In this document: positions 56,033-64,000 of the stretch, one piece after another
Layout of the letters: every line of letters starts with the position of its first letter
Numbering within the stretch: position 1 is the first letter of the stretch
NCBI GenBank assembly: GCA_964036195.1
Contig: OZ038450.1
Coordinates: 1,552,701-1,616,700, forward strand
DNA: 64,000 bases
Reading direction: 5' to 3'
DNA from: Sphaerolaimus hirsutus
Taxonomy: Eukaryota > Nematoda > Chromadorea > Monhysterida > Sphaerolaimidae
Notes under the pieces: generated by a model
Databases searched by the model: none
What the model saw: the letters and a program-made list of their open reading frames with translations, nothing else
Told to the model about the DNA's origin: nothing
Position numbers and translations under genes: made by a program

Positions 56033-57245
56033 ATATTACCGTGAATTAACCCCCTTGAATTAACCCCCTCAAAACACCCCCCCCTAAAACTTGGCTGAGG
56101 AATAAATAAAAAAAACCTCGAAATACCCCCCCCCAAATTGAGTGTAAACAGAACGTACATGCAACGATGAGTAAGTTCTCCAGAAAAAAACACTTTCTGT
56201 CTTTTGAGTTTTTCAAAAATGAATACCTGTGTTTTGTTTTTTGCAATAAAAAACTTGAGTAACTCTTTTTATTTCTGTGTTTTTGGTAAAAACTCGAGTT
56301 TTTTTCATAAAATGCAAGTTTTTACCCAAATGCAGCACTTCACTGCAAAAAAACAGTGGTCTTCTGATTAAAAATTACATTGTGCATGTTGAAGGGGCAC
56401 CAGAAGACCCTGAAAGATGTGCTGAAAAATGTAAAGTCATTTAAAATGTCAAATTTATTTTTTACAGGGTGTTTGGCATTTTTGACGACATTTTTCTTTA
56501 CTGTTTACACTTCAAATGAAATTTCACTGTGATTGATACCATATAAACATCACTGTACTGACCCGCCTATCATTCAAATGTAGGAAAAAGCACCACAAAA
56601 ATCAACAACATGTCCACATGGTCAACAAAATCAAAAGAAGTGGTCTTCAATGGGGGGCTGAGTGTAGCCCCCAAATCAGCCCGGAATCTATTGATCTATC
56701 ATTGTTTTTAAATATTGCTATCTATTGAGACCAATTTACTGGAGGGAGACCCCTGATCAAATGCACATTCCTTATTTTGTTCAGTCGATTACAGCAGTAT
56801 TACTTAAATCCTCAAATCCAAGGAAAAACTCAAAAAACTTTTCTGTGTTTCCATGTTTCTGTGTTTCTGTGTTCTCCAATAAAAAACTTTTTGTTTTTTG
56901 AAGTTTTGAGTTTTTTTGAAATTATTGAGTTTCCGTGTTTCTGTGTAAAACAAATACACAGAAACTCAATGAGTTTCTGTGTTCAATTTCTGTTTTTTCC
57001 ATCATGCGTACATGACAAAAGGTGCGATTTGTGAACTGGCAATGCAAAACACACATTAAAAACAACATTATAACATTGTTTAAACCATCGACATACTTGT
57101 TAAAGTCTGTTGACTCATATATGGTGGTTTTTGTCACATTTTTCTATGTCTGTGTAAGTTACAAACAACAAATTAGTACTGAGTTTTCAAAAAAATTCTG
57201 GCCAAATAATACCCCCCCTTGAAATCCCCCCTCAAAATTCTCACT
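56033..57245. mobile_element. CCGTATT-family element, interrupted
   Basis: ACCATATTACCGTGAATTAA with C-runs at the left. After CAGAACGTACATG the family core stops and resumes at CGTACATGACAAAAGGTGCG near 57006, running to ATAATACCCCCCCTTGAAAT. The 840 bp between include TTTCTGTGTTT-rich repeats, a TGTAAAATG half element (56390-56470) and a 118-bp hAT-like MITE. Confidence 0.6.
56638..56755. mobile_element. CAGGGGTCTC-type hAT-like MITE, 118 bp
   Basis: AAGTGGTCTTCAATGGGG at the left, GGAGGGAGACCCCTG at the right; flanks ATCAAAAG (56630-56637) and ATCAAATG (56756-56763) agree at 7 of 8. The middle is AATCTATTGATCTATCATTG. Confidence 0.8.
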
Positions 57246-57427
57246 CTGAATACAATGAATACATTTTCATATTATCACTGATAATATCTGAATAATGGTG
57301 CGAATTCTGCCAATTTACTGCCGACTTAGCAAATCAAGCTTTACCAATTAATATTGTTATATTTTTACCTCTGCATATACTTAGCAGCATAGTTAAAATG
57401 TATTTACTTTTACTCGATAAATACATA

Positions 57428-58315
57428 TACCGTATTACCTCGAATTATCCCCCCTTGAATTAACCCCCCCCCCTCGAAATACCCCCCCCCCCCCCCCCTA
57501 AACTTCGGCTGAGGAAATAATTAACCCCCCCCCCCCCTCGAAATACCCCCCTAAAATTGAGTGTAACGTGAACGTACATGACAAATACCGCAGTTTGTGA
57601 TCTGTACTATGCAGAACACACGTTAAAACTGATGATTAAGTGACATTAGGGAAGGGTTTTTGTGTATATACAGTAATACCGTATTTCCTCGAAATACCCC
57701 CCCCCCCTTGAAATACCCCCCCCTCGTTTGACCACCCCCCCTCTCGGGACCACTATGAAACAATCTTCCCCCCCTCGAAATACCCCCCCAAATTGAGTGT
57801 AAAGGGAACGTACATGACAATAACTGTAGTTTGTGTTCTGTGTACTGCAGAACACACGTTAAAACAATGTCGGTGTCACGTTAGAACAGTGTACATACCA
57901 TCTACATACTAAAATTAGTCTACAGAACCTTATAAATGGCAGTTTTTGTTGCATTTTTCGACGTCTGCGTACGTTTCAGACAACAATTTTGTACTTGGTT
58001 TTCAAAAATTTTCTTGTGAAGTAATAACCCCCCCTCGAAATACCCCCCCCCCCTTGTTTAACCCCCCCCCCCTCTCGGGACCACTATGAAACAATCACCC
58101 CCGGGGGGTATTTCGAGGAAATACGGTATATGCCTATAAACACATATAAATCTATGTGATTGTTCGATTTTTCTACGTCTGCGTATGTGGAATCTCCAAA
58201 AATTTCAGGCAAAATAATAGACCCCCCTCGAATAAACCCCCCTTGAATTATCCCCCCTCAAATTTTGCTGGCGAAATAATAAACCCCCTGGGGGTACTTC
58301 AAGGTAATATGGTAT
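57428..58315. mobile_element. CCGTATTACC-subtype element containing a CCGTATTTCC element
   Basis: TA|CCGTATTACCTCGAATTATC and GTACTTCAAGGTAATATGG|TA. Core as in 18773-19206 but split after TATATACAGTAA by 57677-58128. It is inserted into a TAGTTGTTAAAA-type fragment (57391-57427). Confidence 0.85.
57677..58128. mobile_element. CCGTATTTCC element, nested
   Basis: TA|CCGTATTTCCTCGAAATACC and GTATTTCGAGGAAATACGG|TA. Nearly the same sequence as 58591-58962 over the core (GGAACGTACATGACAATAAC and GACGTCTGCGTACGTTTCAG). Confidence 0.9.
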
Positions 58316-58590
58316 GCAATTGAGCACAGTTTTTGTAAAAAAAGCTAAGCTCTCAATCACAAACTGAAAATTTGGTGCCATTTTCAAAATTTTAGCCATC
58401 ATTTTCAGTGAGAAAAAAAAGTTTTATGGTGTTTGTTTGTATGGGCCAATTAATCTTCAATACTATCTTAATAGAAATCTAAAATATCATATTAATAGAT
58501 AATGTCAAGCAGAAGTTATGAATTTTCAGCCCAAAAATGATGACTTTTAACTTTGATCATTTTTTTCAGTAGCAAGATGACATTTCCAGT

Positions 58591-58962
58591 TACCGTATTT
58601 CCTCAAAATACCCCCCCCCCCCAAATTGAGTGTAAAGGGAACGTACATGACAATAACTGTAGTTTGTGTTCTGTGTACTGCAGAACACACGTTAAAACAA
58701 TGTCGGTGTCACGTTAGAACAGTGTACATACCATCTACATACTAATATTAGTCTACAGAACCTTATAAATAGCGGTTTTTGTTGCATTTTACGACGTCTG
58801 CGTACGTTTCAGATGACAATTTCGTACCTGGTTTTCAAAAATTTTCTTGTGAAATAATAACCCCCCCCCTTGAAATACCCCCCCGCGTTTAACCCCCCCC
58901 CCCCTTCTCGGGACCACTATGAAACAATCACCCCCCGCGGGGTATTTCGAGGAAATATGGTA
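58591..58962. mobile_element. CCGTATTTCC element
   Basis: TA|CCGTATTTCCTCAAAATACC and GTATTTCGAGGAAATATGG|TA; close sibling of 57677-58128. Confidence 0.9.
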
Positions 58963-59072
58963 TATGCATGGAAGGAAATTTGAGTTTCTATATATGGAGA
59001 TTCCAAATCCGTGATAAAAAAGCAACAAAAATTTTTGACATAGGTTTGGTCCTTACACAAAGGGAGTCTTAA

Positions 59073-59240
59073 TACCATAGTTGTTAAAATGTATTTACTT
59101 TTACTCGCTAAATACGTATACTTGAGCATTGAGTAAATATGTTTACGTTTCCTCTGAAAAAAGTTCCAGTACTTGCTTTGATGTATACTTTTGAAAGTAC
59201 GCGAGTATAGAAAACGTATTTCAAATAGGCTTTTATATCA
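59073..59240. mobile_element. TAGTTGTTAAAA-family left end
   Basis: CCATAGTTGTTAAAATGTAT, TTTACTCGCTAAATACGTAT and TATAGAAAACGTATTTCAAA follow the order of 22472-22620. The right end was not located; 59240-60085 is otherwise without a supported feature. Confidence 0.5.
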
Positions 59241-60094
59241 CTTTTTGAAGGCACAGAAGGAAAAAAATGGGAGAATATGCTTAAAATGGAGGAAAATAGA
59301 CAATTAGGTTACAAGTATGACTTGTAAGCCAATTATTTTTTCCCCAATCCAATTTTATTCTTCATGTGAGATACCAATTTGACTGTCGTGAACTTTGTTT
59401 TAATCACTTTAATCAATCCTATTTACATATGAGTAAAAAGTATGATATGCCATTTCAAATATGCCCTACTATACCAAAAGAAATAAAGCGAAATTTGGAA
59501 AATATCTCGATATCTCGATATTGAATATTGAGTTTCAGTATAAAATATAGAATATTGAATATGAATATAGAAAAGTCATATCGTTCCAAGCCTAGCCCGT
59601 GTCTCAGAGTCTCCAATTAAGTGAAGTAGCCCCCCACCCAATCGCTCAGCTATCAACCTCGCAGTGGGCAAATTTTTGGTTACTATTTCCTAGGGTTCAA
59701 ATAACATCTATCCCGAAATCTGAAAAACAATACCGATCCCAAAAATTTGCTCCTGCTCCCAATCCAACTGAATTTATAACTAAAAGTGAAAAAGAACTTT
59801 TTTCATTGAGAAATGTGAATGCAAATATCCAGCGTGCATTGAGTTCCATTTCACTTCTCTCACTTCACTTTTGTGAAAAATTAGTTTTTAGAGAAAAGTT
59901 AGTTATCAGAGAAAAAAACCCATACTAGAACTCAATACACATTTTGCACTTGCTATTTCATGTTTCATTATCATTTGATGTTTGTTTCCTCCATCAATCA
60001 CGATTCCGCGTTCACGATTTATTTCATGTTTCATTATTGTTCGATGTTCCTTCATTATTTTCATTTTTCTCGGTGTTGCTTTCACCAATTGTAA

Positions 60095-60582
60095 TTCAAG
60101 GGAATACGTGATTCACGGGGGTAATTCGAGGCGGTAGGTGATTCACGTGGGGGGGTAATTTGAGGGAATAGAGGTAATTAAGGCGGGGGGGGGGTAATTC
60201 GAGGGAATAGAGGTAATTCACGCGGGGGGATAATTCAAGGTGGTAGATAATTCACTTCAGGGGGGTAATTAGAGGCGGTAGGTAATAAACGACGGGGGGG
60301 GGGTAATTCGAGGCAATAGAGTTAATTCACGCAGGGAGGGATAATTCGAGGTAGGTTATTCACGCGAGGAGGGATAATTCGAGGCGGTAGGTAATAAACG
60401 CAAGGGGGGTAATTCGAGGGAAAATAGGTAATTCACGCGGGGGGGGGGATAATTCGAGGCGGTAGGTAATTCACATGAGGGGGGGATAATTCGAGACGGA
60501 AGGTAATAAACGCGGGGGGGGGGTAATTCGAGGGAATAGAGGTAATTCACGAGGGGGATAATTCGAGGCGGTAGTGTCTTAC
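60095..60582 (+). repeat. G-rich tandem array of about twelve 35-45-bp units
   Basis: Units combine a G-run with (T/A)AATTCGAGG, then either GAATAGAGGTAATTCACG or CGGTAGGTAATAAACG, partly alternating. The AATTCGAGG-A(A)TA words resemble CCGTATT element tips, so the array probably arose from one. Minus-strand translation gives a false repetitive peptide (RIIPP, ELPTASNYPPP). Confidence 0.85.
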
Positions 60583-61079
60583 GGGAGGCTGCCCTGTATT
60601 TGCTCAAAATGGTGCAATTCATACCTCATACCAAAAATGATCACACTTGCTCGTCCGTCCAAATCTTCGTTGTCGGTTCGCTCGGAGTTCAACGAGGCTT
60701 TTTTATCATATTTTCGTTGTCGGTTCGGTTTCTTTTTAACGAGGCTTTGTTGTCGGCACAGGCGAAATTTCCGTAAAATTTGTGCGTTGTCGTGACAAAA
60801 AGTCCATTGCCGACAGAAAAAAGTTTGCTGGCACAGCTCGCAGTGTAAACGCCGCTTTAGCTGTAATCTCAACTTCAGTCCGAGAGCAGAGCCCTGGTTA
60901 AAAGCAGTTATTCGACGTTCGCATTGATAAAATGATAAATTAATCGCCCACTGCGTGAAATCAAATAAGTGAGATGATTGGCGTTGAGCATTGGCAAGTA
61001 ATGCCATTTAATGTGTGTATTATTCGCATCAGCCATGCGAAAAGCGTTGATGTAATCGTATTTCTCAGTCACGAAAAGC

Positions 61080-62245
61080 AATCTAGCCGGCTAAAGCTGG
61101 TCGGTTGGCCTGACGCAAGTGTTTGTCGTGGCGCGGTGGTGCGTGCTTTCATCGACGCTACTGGATCGGCGGATGGCGTCGCGCTGCGGCCGGCGGCCAG
61201 CGCGGGTTGATCCAGCGCAGCTCAGCAAACACGCACGCGCACCTGCGGCTGGTGCCCGCGGCGCGGACTCACCACCGTGCACCGCTCTTGGCCCGCCCCA
61301 CGCGACTGACACGCCCTCCCGTTTGCATCGAAATATTTACATTCATATCTTGATCACTTGTCGTCCGAGTTTCGCAAATTTGCATATCAATGTCGAGCCC
61401 ACGGTGTGAATGCGCTTGCATCGCCGCCGCGGCGGCAGCTTTGCATGCAAGCTTTAGTAGGTGCACACCGCGTGCACGGGTGCCGCCGCGCACTTCCCCA
61501 GCTCGCTTCGCCGTGCGCCCGTCATGCTGCAGGCTGCGCCGGCTGCGTCTAAAGCCGCAGCTAGGTGCGCCGCCCGGCCGTGTTGTTCCAGTGTGGTGCC
61601 TTTTATCGATTGCACTCCGCCGCCGCCGCGCCGCGCCGTAGTTGCTGCCTTCAGTTGGTGCCGACCTGCGCTGCTGCAACCAACCGCCGCCCTCCCCCAG
61701 TCGCCGCGTATTGCTGCACGTATGTATATTTTTGTGTACGCGCCACGCAAGGTGGCCGCTCTTGTAAGTTTGCTTTGAGTATAGCGTCGAGCGCGGCCGA
61801 ATAGCAAAGCAGGCGAGCAGCTGCCGCGTCTTGTGTCGCTGCGTGCCCGAGTATAAATGGAATTATACTGAACCACCGTGCGTCAAATCAAGTACGCACT
61901 ACGCTGGAGCAGCGCACCCGTCCGGGCGCTGCCGACAGTCTGATAGCTCCCCCATTTGGCTTGATGGTGCGCAATGCGCGCGCCTCCTCGCCGCAGTGGA
62001 CTGTGTCGCGCGTTCCCGCTGCTCCAGCTGCGCGGCCGCGGCCGCCGCCGCCGTTGCGGCCGCTGCGCCAACGCCGCCGCGTGTCTGCTGGAGCAGCGCA
62101 GCGCTGCTACCGGTATAGTTTCACGTGCGGCCGCTGCTTTGGCTGGCCGCTTGATTCCAGAGGATTTTCCAGACGGCATATGCGACATCGTGGTGGTGTC
62201 ACCACCGACTGCCGTCGGCCGCGGCGACAAGATTGACCCGTCGGT
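61080..62245. promoter_or_regulatory. CpG-rich island, possible promoter region
   Basis: A sharply bounded GC- and CpG-rich stretch with GCCGCCGCC and GCGGCCGC clusters, unlike the flanking AT-rich DNA. GTATAAATGG at 61851 and GTATAAAT at 62395 could be TATA boxes on the + strand. All six frames stay open for long distances because stops are GC-poor; I see no recognisable protein. It may mark the promoter or first exon of another transcript or of a short isoform, or be a foreign insertion. Confidence 0.4.
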
Positions 62246-62554
62246 CGCCTGTCCTGACCATTATTTCTGTCTACTTGTTATTATAGGTATTTGCATTTAG
62301 TGAGCCTGCAACGCATGCCTGTCACATTACCGCTTATTAAACGCATTCTCTTTCGTCTATTAAATATTCATCCTCTTCTGAAGTTTTTGTTCAAGTATAA
62401 ATGCTAGCTGCGTCTTGAAATATATTGAAGTTGTTTGTAGCTAGCGACGCATTTGAAATATGTACTTCTATCAATATAAATATCGGATGTAGCTTTCATA
62501 CTACTTTCTTCTTTCATGATGAAATCCTTTCCAACATCACTAATTACGTATACT

Positions 62555-62667
62555 GCATTTCCTCTAAATATCCCCCATTGAATTACCCCACCCCTTCGAA
62601 ATACCCCCAGCTCTGAGCGAGAAAATACCCCCCCCCCCCTCGAAATACCTCCAGTCTGGAATAAGGT
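62555..62667. mobile_element. CCGTATT-family element, very short copy
   Basis: TACTGCATTTCCTCTAAATA, C-runs, CCCCTCGAAATACCTCCAG and AATAAGGTACG. Core missing. Confidence 0.5.
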
Positions 62668-62785
62668 ACGTCAAGTATGCAAGGTAAATACATGTTGTAT
62701 TTATTGATATCAATTTGCATCGCAGTTTTACGTTGATATGTAAATATAAGTATATCCTGTTAGGTCACGCTTATAACCAGCTTTG

Positions 62786-62985
62786 NNNNNNNNNNNNNNN
62801 NNNNNNNNNNNNNNNNNNNNNNNNNNNNNNNNNNNNNNNNNNNNNNNNNNNNNNNNNNNNNNNNNNNNNNNNNNNNNNNNNNNNNNNNNNNNNNNNNNNN
62901 NNNNNNNNNNNNNNNNNNNNNNNNNNNNNNNNNNNNNNNNNNNNNNNNNNNNNNNNNNNNNNNNNNNNNNNNNNNNNNNNNNNNN
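62786..62985. other. Assembly gap (200 N)
   Basis: Exactly 200 Ns, a round number, so the true gap length is probably unknown. The left half of the CAGGGGTCTC element on its right side is missing into it. Confidence 0.99.
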
Positions 62986-63296
62986 TTTTGAGAAATTTTG
63001 TCTCAATTGTTGCTCAAAATCCCTAATTTTCATACCATTTTATAGTTTTTCACCTTCAAAATAGCGGCTTTCCCCTATGTACATGTTTAAATACCTATTT
63101 TTAGCCATTTTTAGCCCGTTTTTACCAATTTTTTCCACTTTTTGTCATCTATGCACTGAAAAAACCTCTATATTTTGCCCCCGCGAGCCCCCCCCCAAGC
63201 CCCCCCCCAGAAAATTTTTTCAGCTATCTATCCCTCCAGAGGAGCGATTTGCTATCTATCCAGCCCCCGCGAGGGCCAAAATCCTGGAGACCCCTG
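62986..63296. mobile_element. CAGGGGTCTC hAT-like element, right part
   Basis: Inverse orientation of 29060-29589: CACCTTCAAAATAGCG, AGCTATCTATCCCTCC, GATTTGCTATCTATCCAGCC and the end CTGGAGACCCCTG. It is inserted in a copy of the 3452-4514 foldback, whose sequence resumes as CTCGGGACTGGGGGATTATT. Confidence 0.75.
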
Positions 63297-63678
63297 CTCG
63301 GGACTGGGGGATTATTTGAGGAAACAAATTTTTTTCGTTATAGCCCAGAACCCAAACCAAAACATACTCAAAGGGCATCAAAATCGCCCAACATACAACA
63401 GAATGGGACACATTTCTATGAAATCGCAAAAAATACAAGAAACTTAGTTCACACCCAAATACATTGGAAGGGTGACAAAAAACTAAAACGTAAAGAATGA
63501 ATGGTGAGAATGTTCAAATAGATATTACCTAAATTCCAGCATTCAAAAAGATATTTATTGTTGACAATGAAAAATATTGACACAAAATGGAAGAGCACTA
63601 ATCTATTAGAAGAAATACAGAAACCATAAAAGGGATTTAGCATCACAAACAAATTGTTGAGTCTGATACTTTGAAAGG

Positions 63679-64000
63679 ACTGTATTTCCTTGAATTACCC
63701 CCCAAGGTGTTCATTTTCAGAATGGAAATTTAGGGGGAGGGTTAAACGAGGGGGTATTTCAAGGGGGGCGGTATTATTTCACCAGAAATTTCTTGAACTC
63801 CCAGTACTTATTCATTGTTTTAAATGTACTCAGATGTACAAAAATGCACAAAACCACGATGTAAAAGACTCAATAGACTTATAAATATATTTAATTATGT
63901 AGCTAGTATAAACCCTGGCATTTTACAGGGTCTAATTCATGACACATGACATTTTACACTTTACAGGGTATTTTACATGGTCTTGAACTACCTCCTGGGG
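63679..64000. mobile_element. CCGTATT-family left end and inverse copy of 54728-55165
   Basis: ACTGTATTTCCTTGAATTAC at 63679 with C- and G-runs, then the inverse of the 54.7-55.2 kb segment up to the window edge (GACCCTGTAAAATG family motif in inverse near 63918). Confidence 0.7.

Larger units (their letters stand above)
54201..60859. mobile_element. Second large TA-flanked TIR element (AGCGGCGTTTACACTG), heavily nested
   Basis: Left end like 297 and right end like 4837. The left 380 bp retain CTTTTGATTGGCGACAATGC and GCTGCGAACGTGTTTTTT; the right has TTGTGCGTTGTCGTGACAAA and GTTTGCTGGCACAGCTCGCA. It sits in the intron after exon 8, starting 80 bp beyond the splice donor. At least nine other elements lie between the ends. 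Confidence 0.6.

Noticed and set aside
60095-60582. CRISPR-like spaced repeats
   Set aside because: Units are imperfect and contiguous without unique spacers; the DNA is plainly eukaryotic.
60356-60622. Repetitive Pro/Tyr-rich peptide on the minus strand
   Set aside because: The frame follows the tandem array units and shifts with unit length.
61454-61876. 140-codon minus-strand and many other Ala/Arg-rich frames in the CpG island
   Set aside because: Open in several frames on both strands, as expected from low stop-codon frequency in GC-rich DNA; no recognisable domain or consistent start.
62118-62300. Frame ending PEDFPDGICDIVVVSPP as a possible exon
   Set aside because: No recognisable homology and no convincing donor; it lies at the edge of the GC-rich island.

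Overview
This is eukaryotic nuclear DNA, almost certainly from an invertebrate animal. It is AT-rich, has intron-bearing coding sequence with GT/AG splice sites, and consists mostly of short non-autonomous DNA transposons nested in one another. The only gene I can support is the 5' part of a Ptpmeg / PTPN3-PTPN4-type protein tyrosine phosphatase (FERM-PDZ-PTP family) on the + strand. Eight coding exons between 38,499 and 54,120 join in frame into about 357 residues: the complete FERM domain and the start of the FERM-adjacent region. The PDZ and phosphatase exons are not visible and should lie beyond position 64,000. I cannot name the species; an arthropod-like invertebrate is a guess.

Layout. 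1-38,400: no convincing gene; a mosaic of terminal-inverted-repeat (TIR) elements and foldbacks. 38,400-43,120: exons 1-7, the first one starting about 90 bp downstream of a MITE remnant. 43,119-54,051: an 11-kb intron containing a nearly perfect 4.47-kb tandem duplication whose breakpoint lies inside exon 8. 54,121-60,860: the next intron, occupied by a large TIR element stuffed with other elements and ending in a G-rich tandem array. 61,080-62,245: a CpG-rich island unlike the rest of the window, possibly a promoter. 62,786-62,985: a run of Ns. 62,986-64,000: more repeats.

Repeat families. (1) hAT-like elements with 8-bp target-site duplications (TSDs), in several TIR groups: TAGTGATG (interiors made of GGCGCC-type palindromic arrays), TAGGGTTCAAACGGGA, CAGGGTTGG/TAGGGTTGG, CAGGGGTCTC and CAGGGACGTAGCC. 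(2) TA-flanked elements beginning CCGTATTTCCTCGAAATACC, carrying long G/C runs. (3) TA-flanked MITEs of about 240 bp with TACTCGG ends. (4) MITEs built of TGTAAAATG / CATGCAAAGTGTC motifs. (5) Large foldbacks at 3.45-4.5, 12.4-14.1 and 40.0-41.4 kb. (6) A 309-bp CACAG-ended element with a 3-bp TSD. No transposase reading frame was recognised, so all these copies appear dependent on enzymes encoded elsewhere. Several insertions can be ordered in time because their target sequence or an uninterrupted relative is also in the window. No rRNA, tRNA or CRISPR array was seen.
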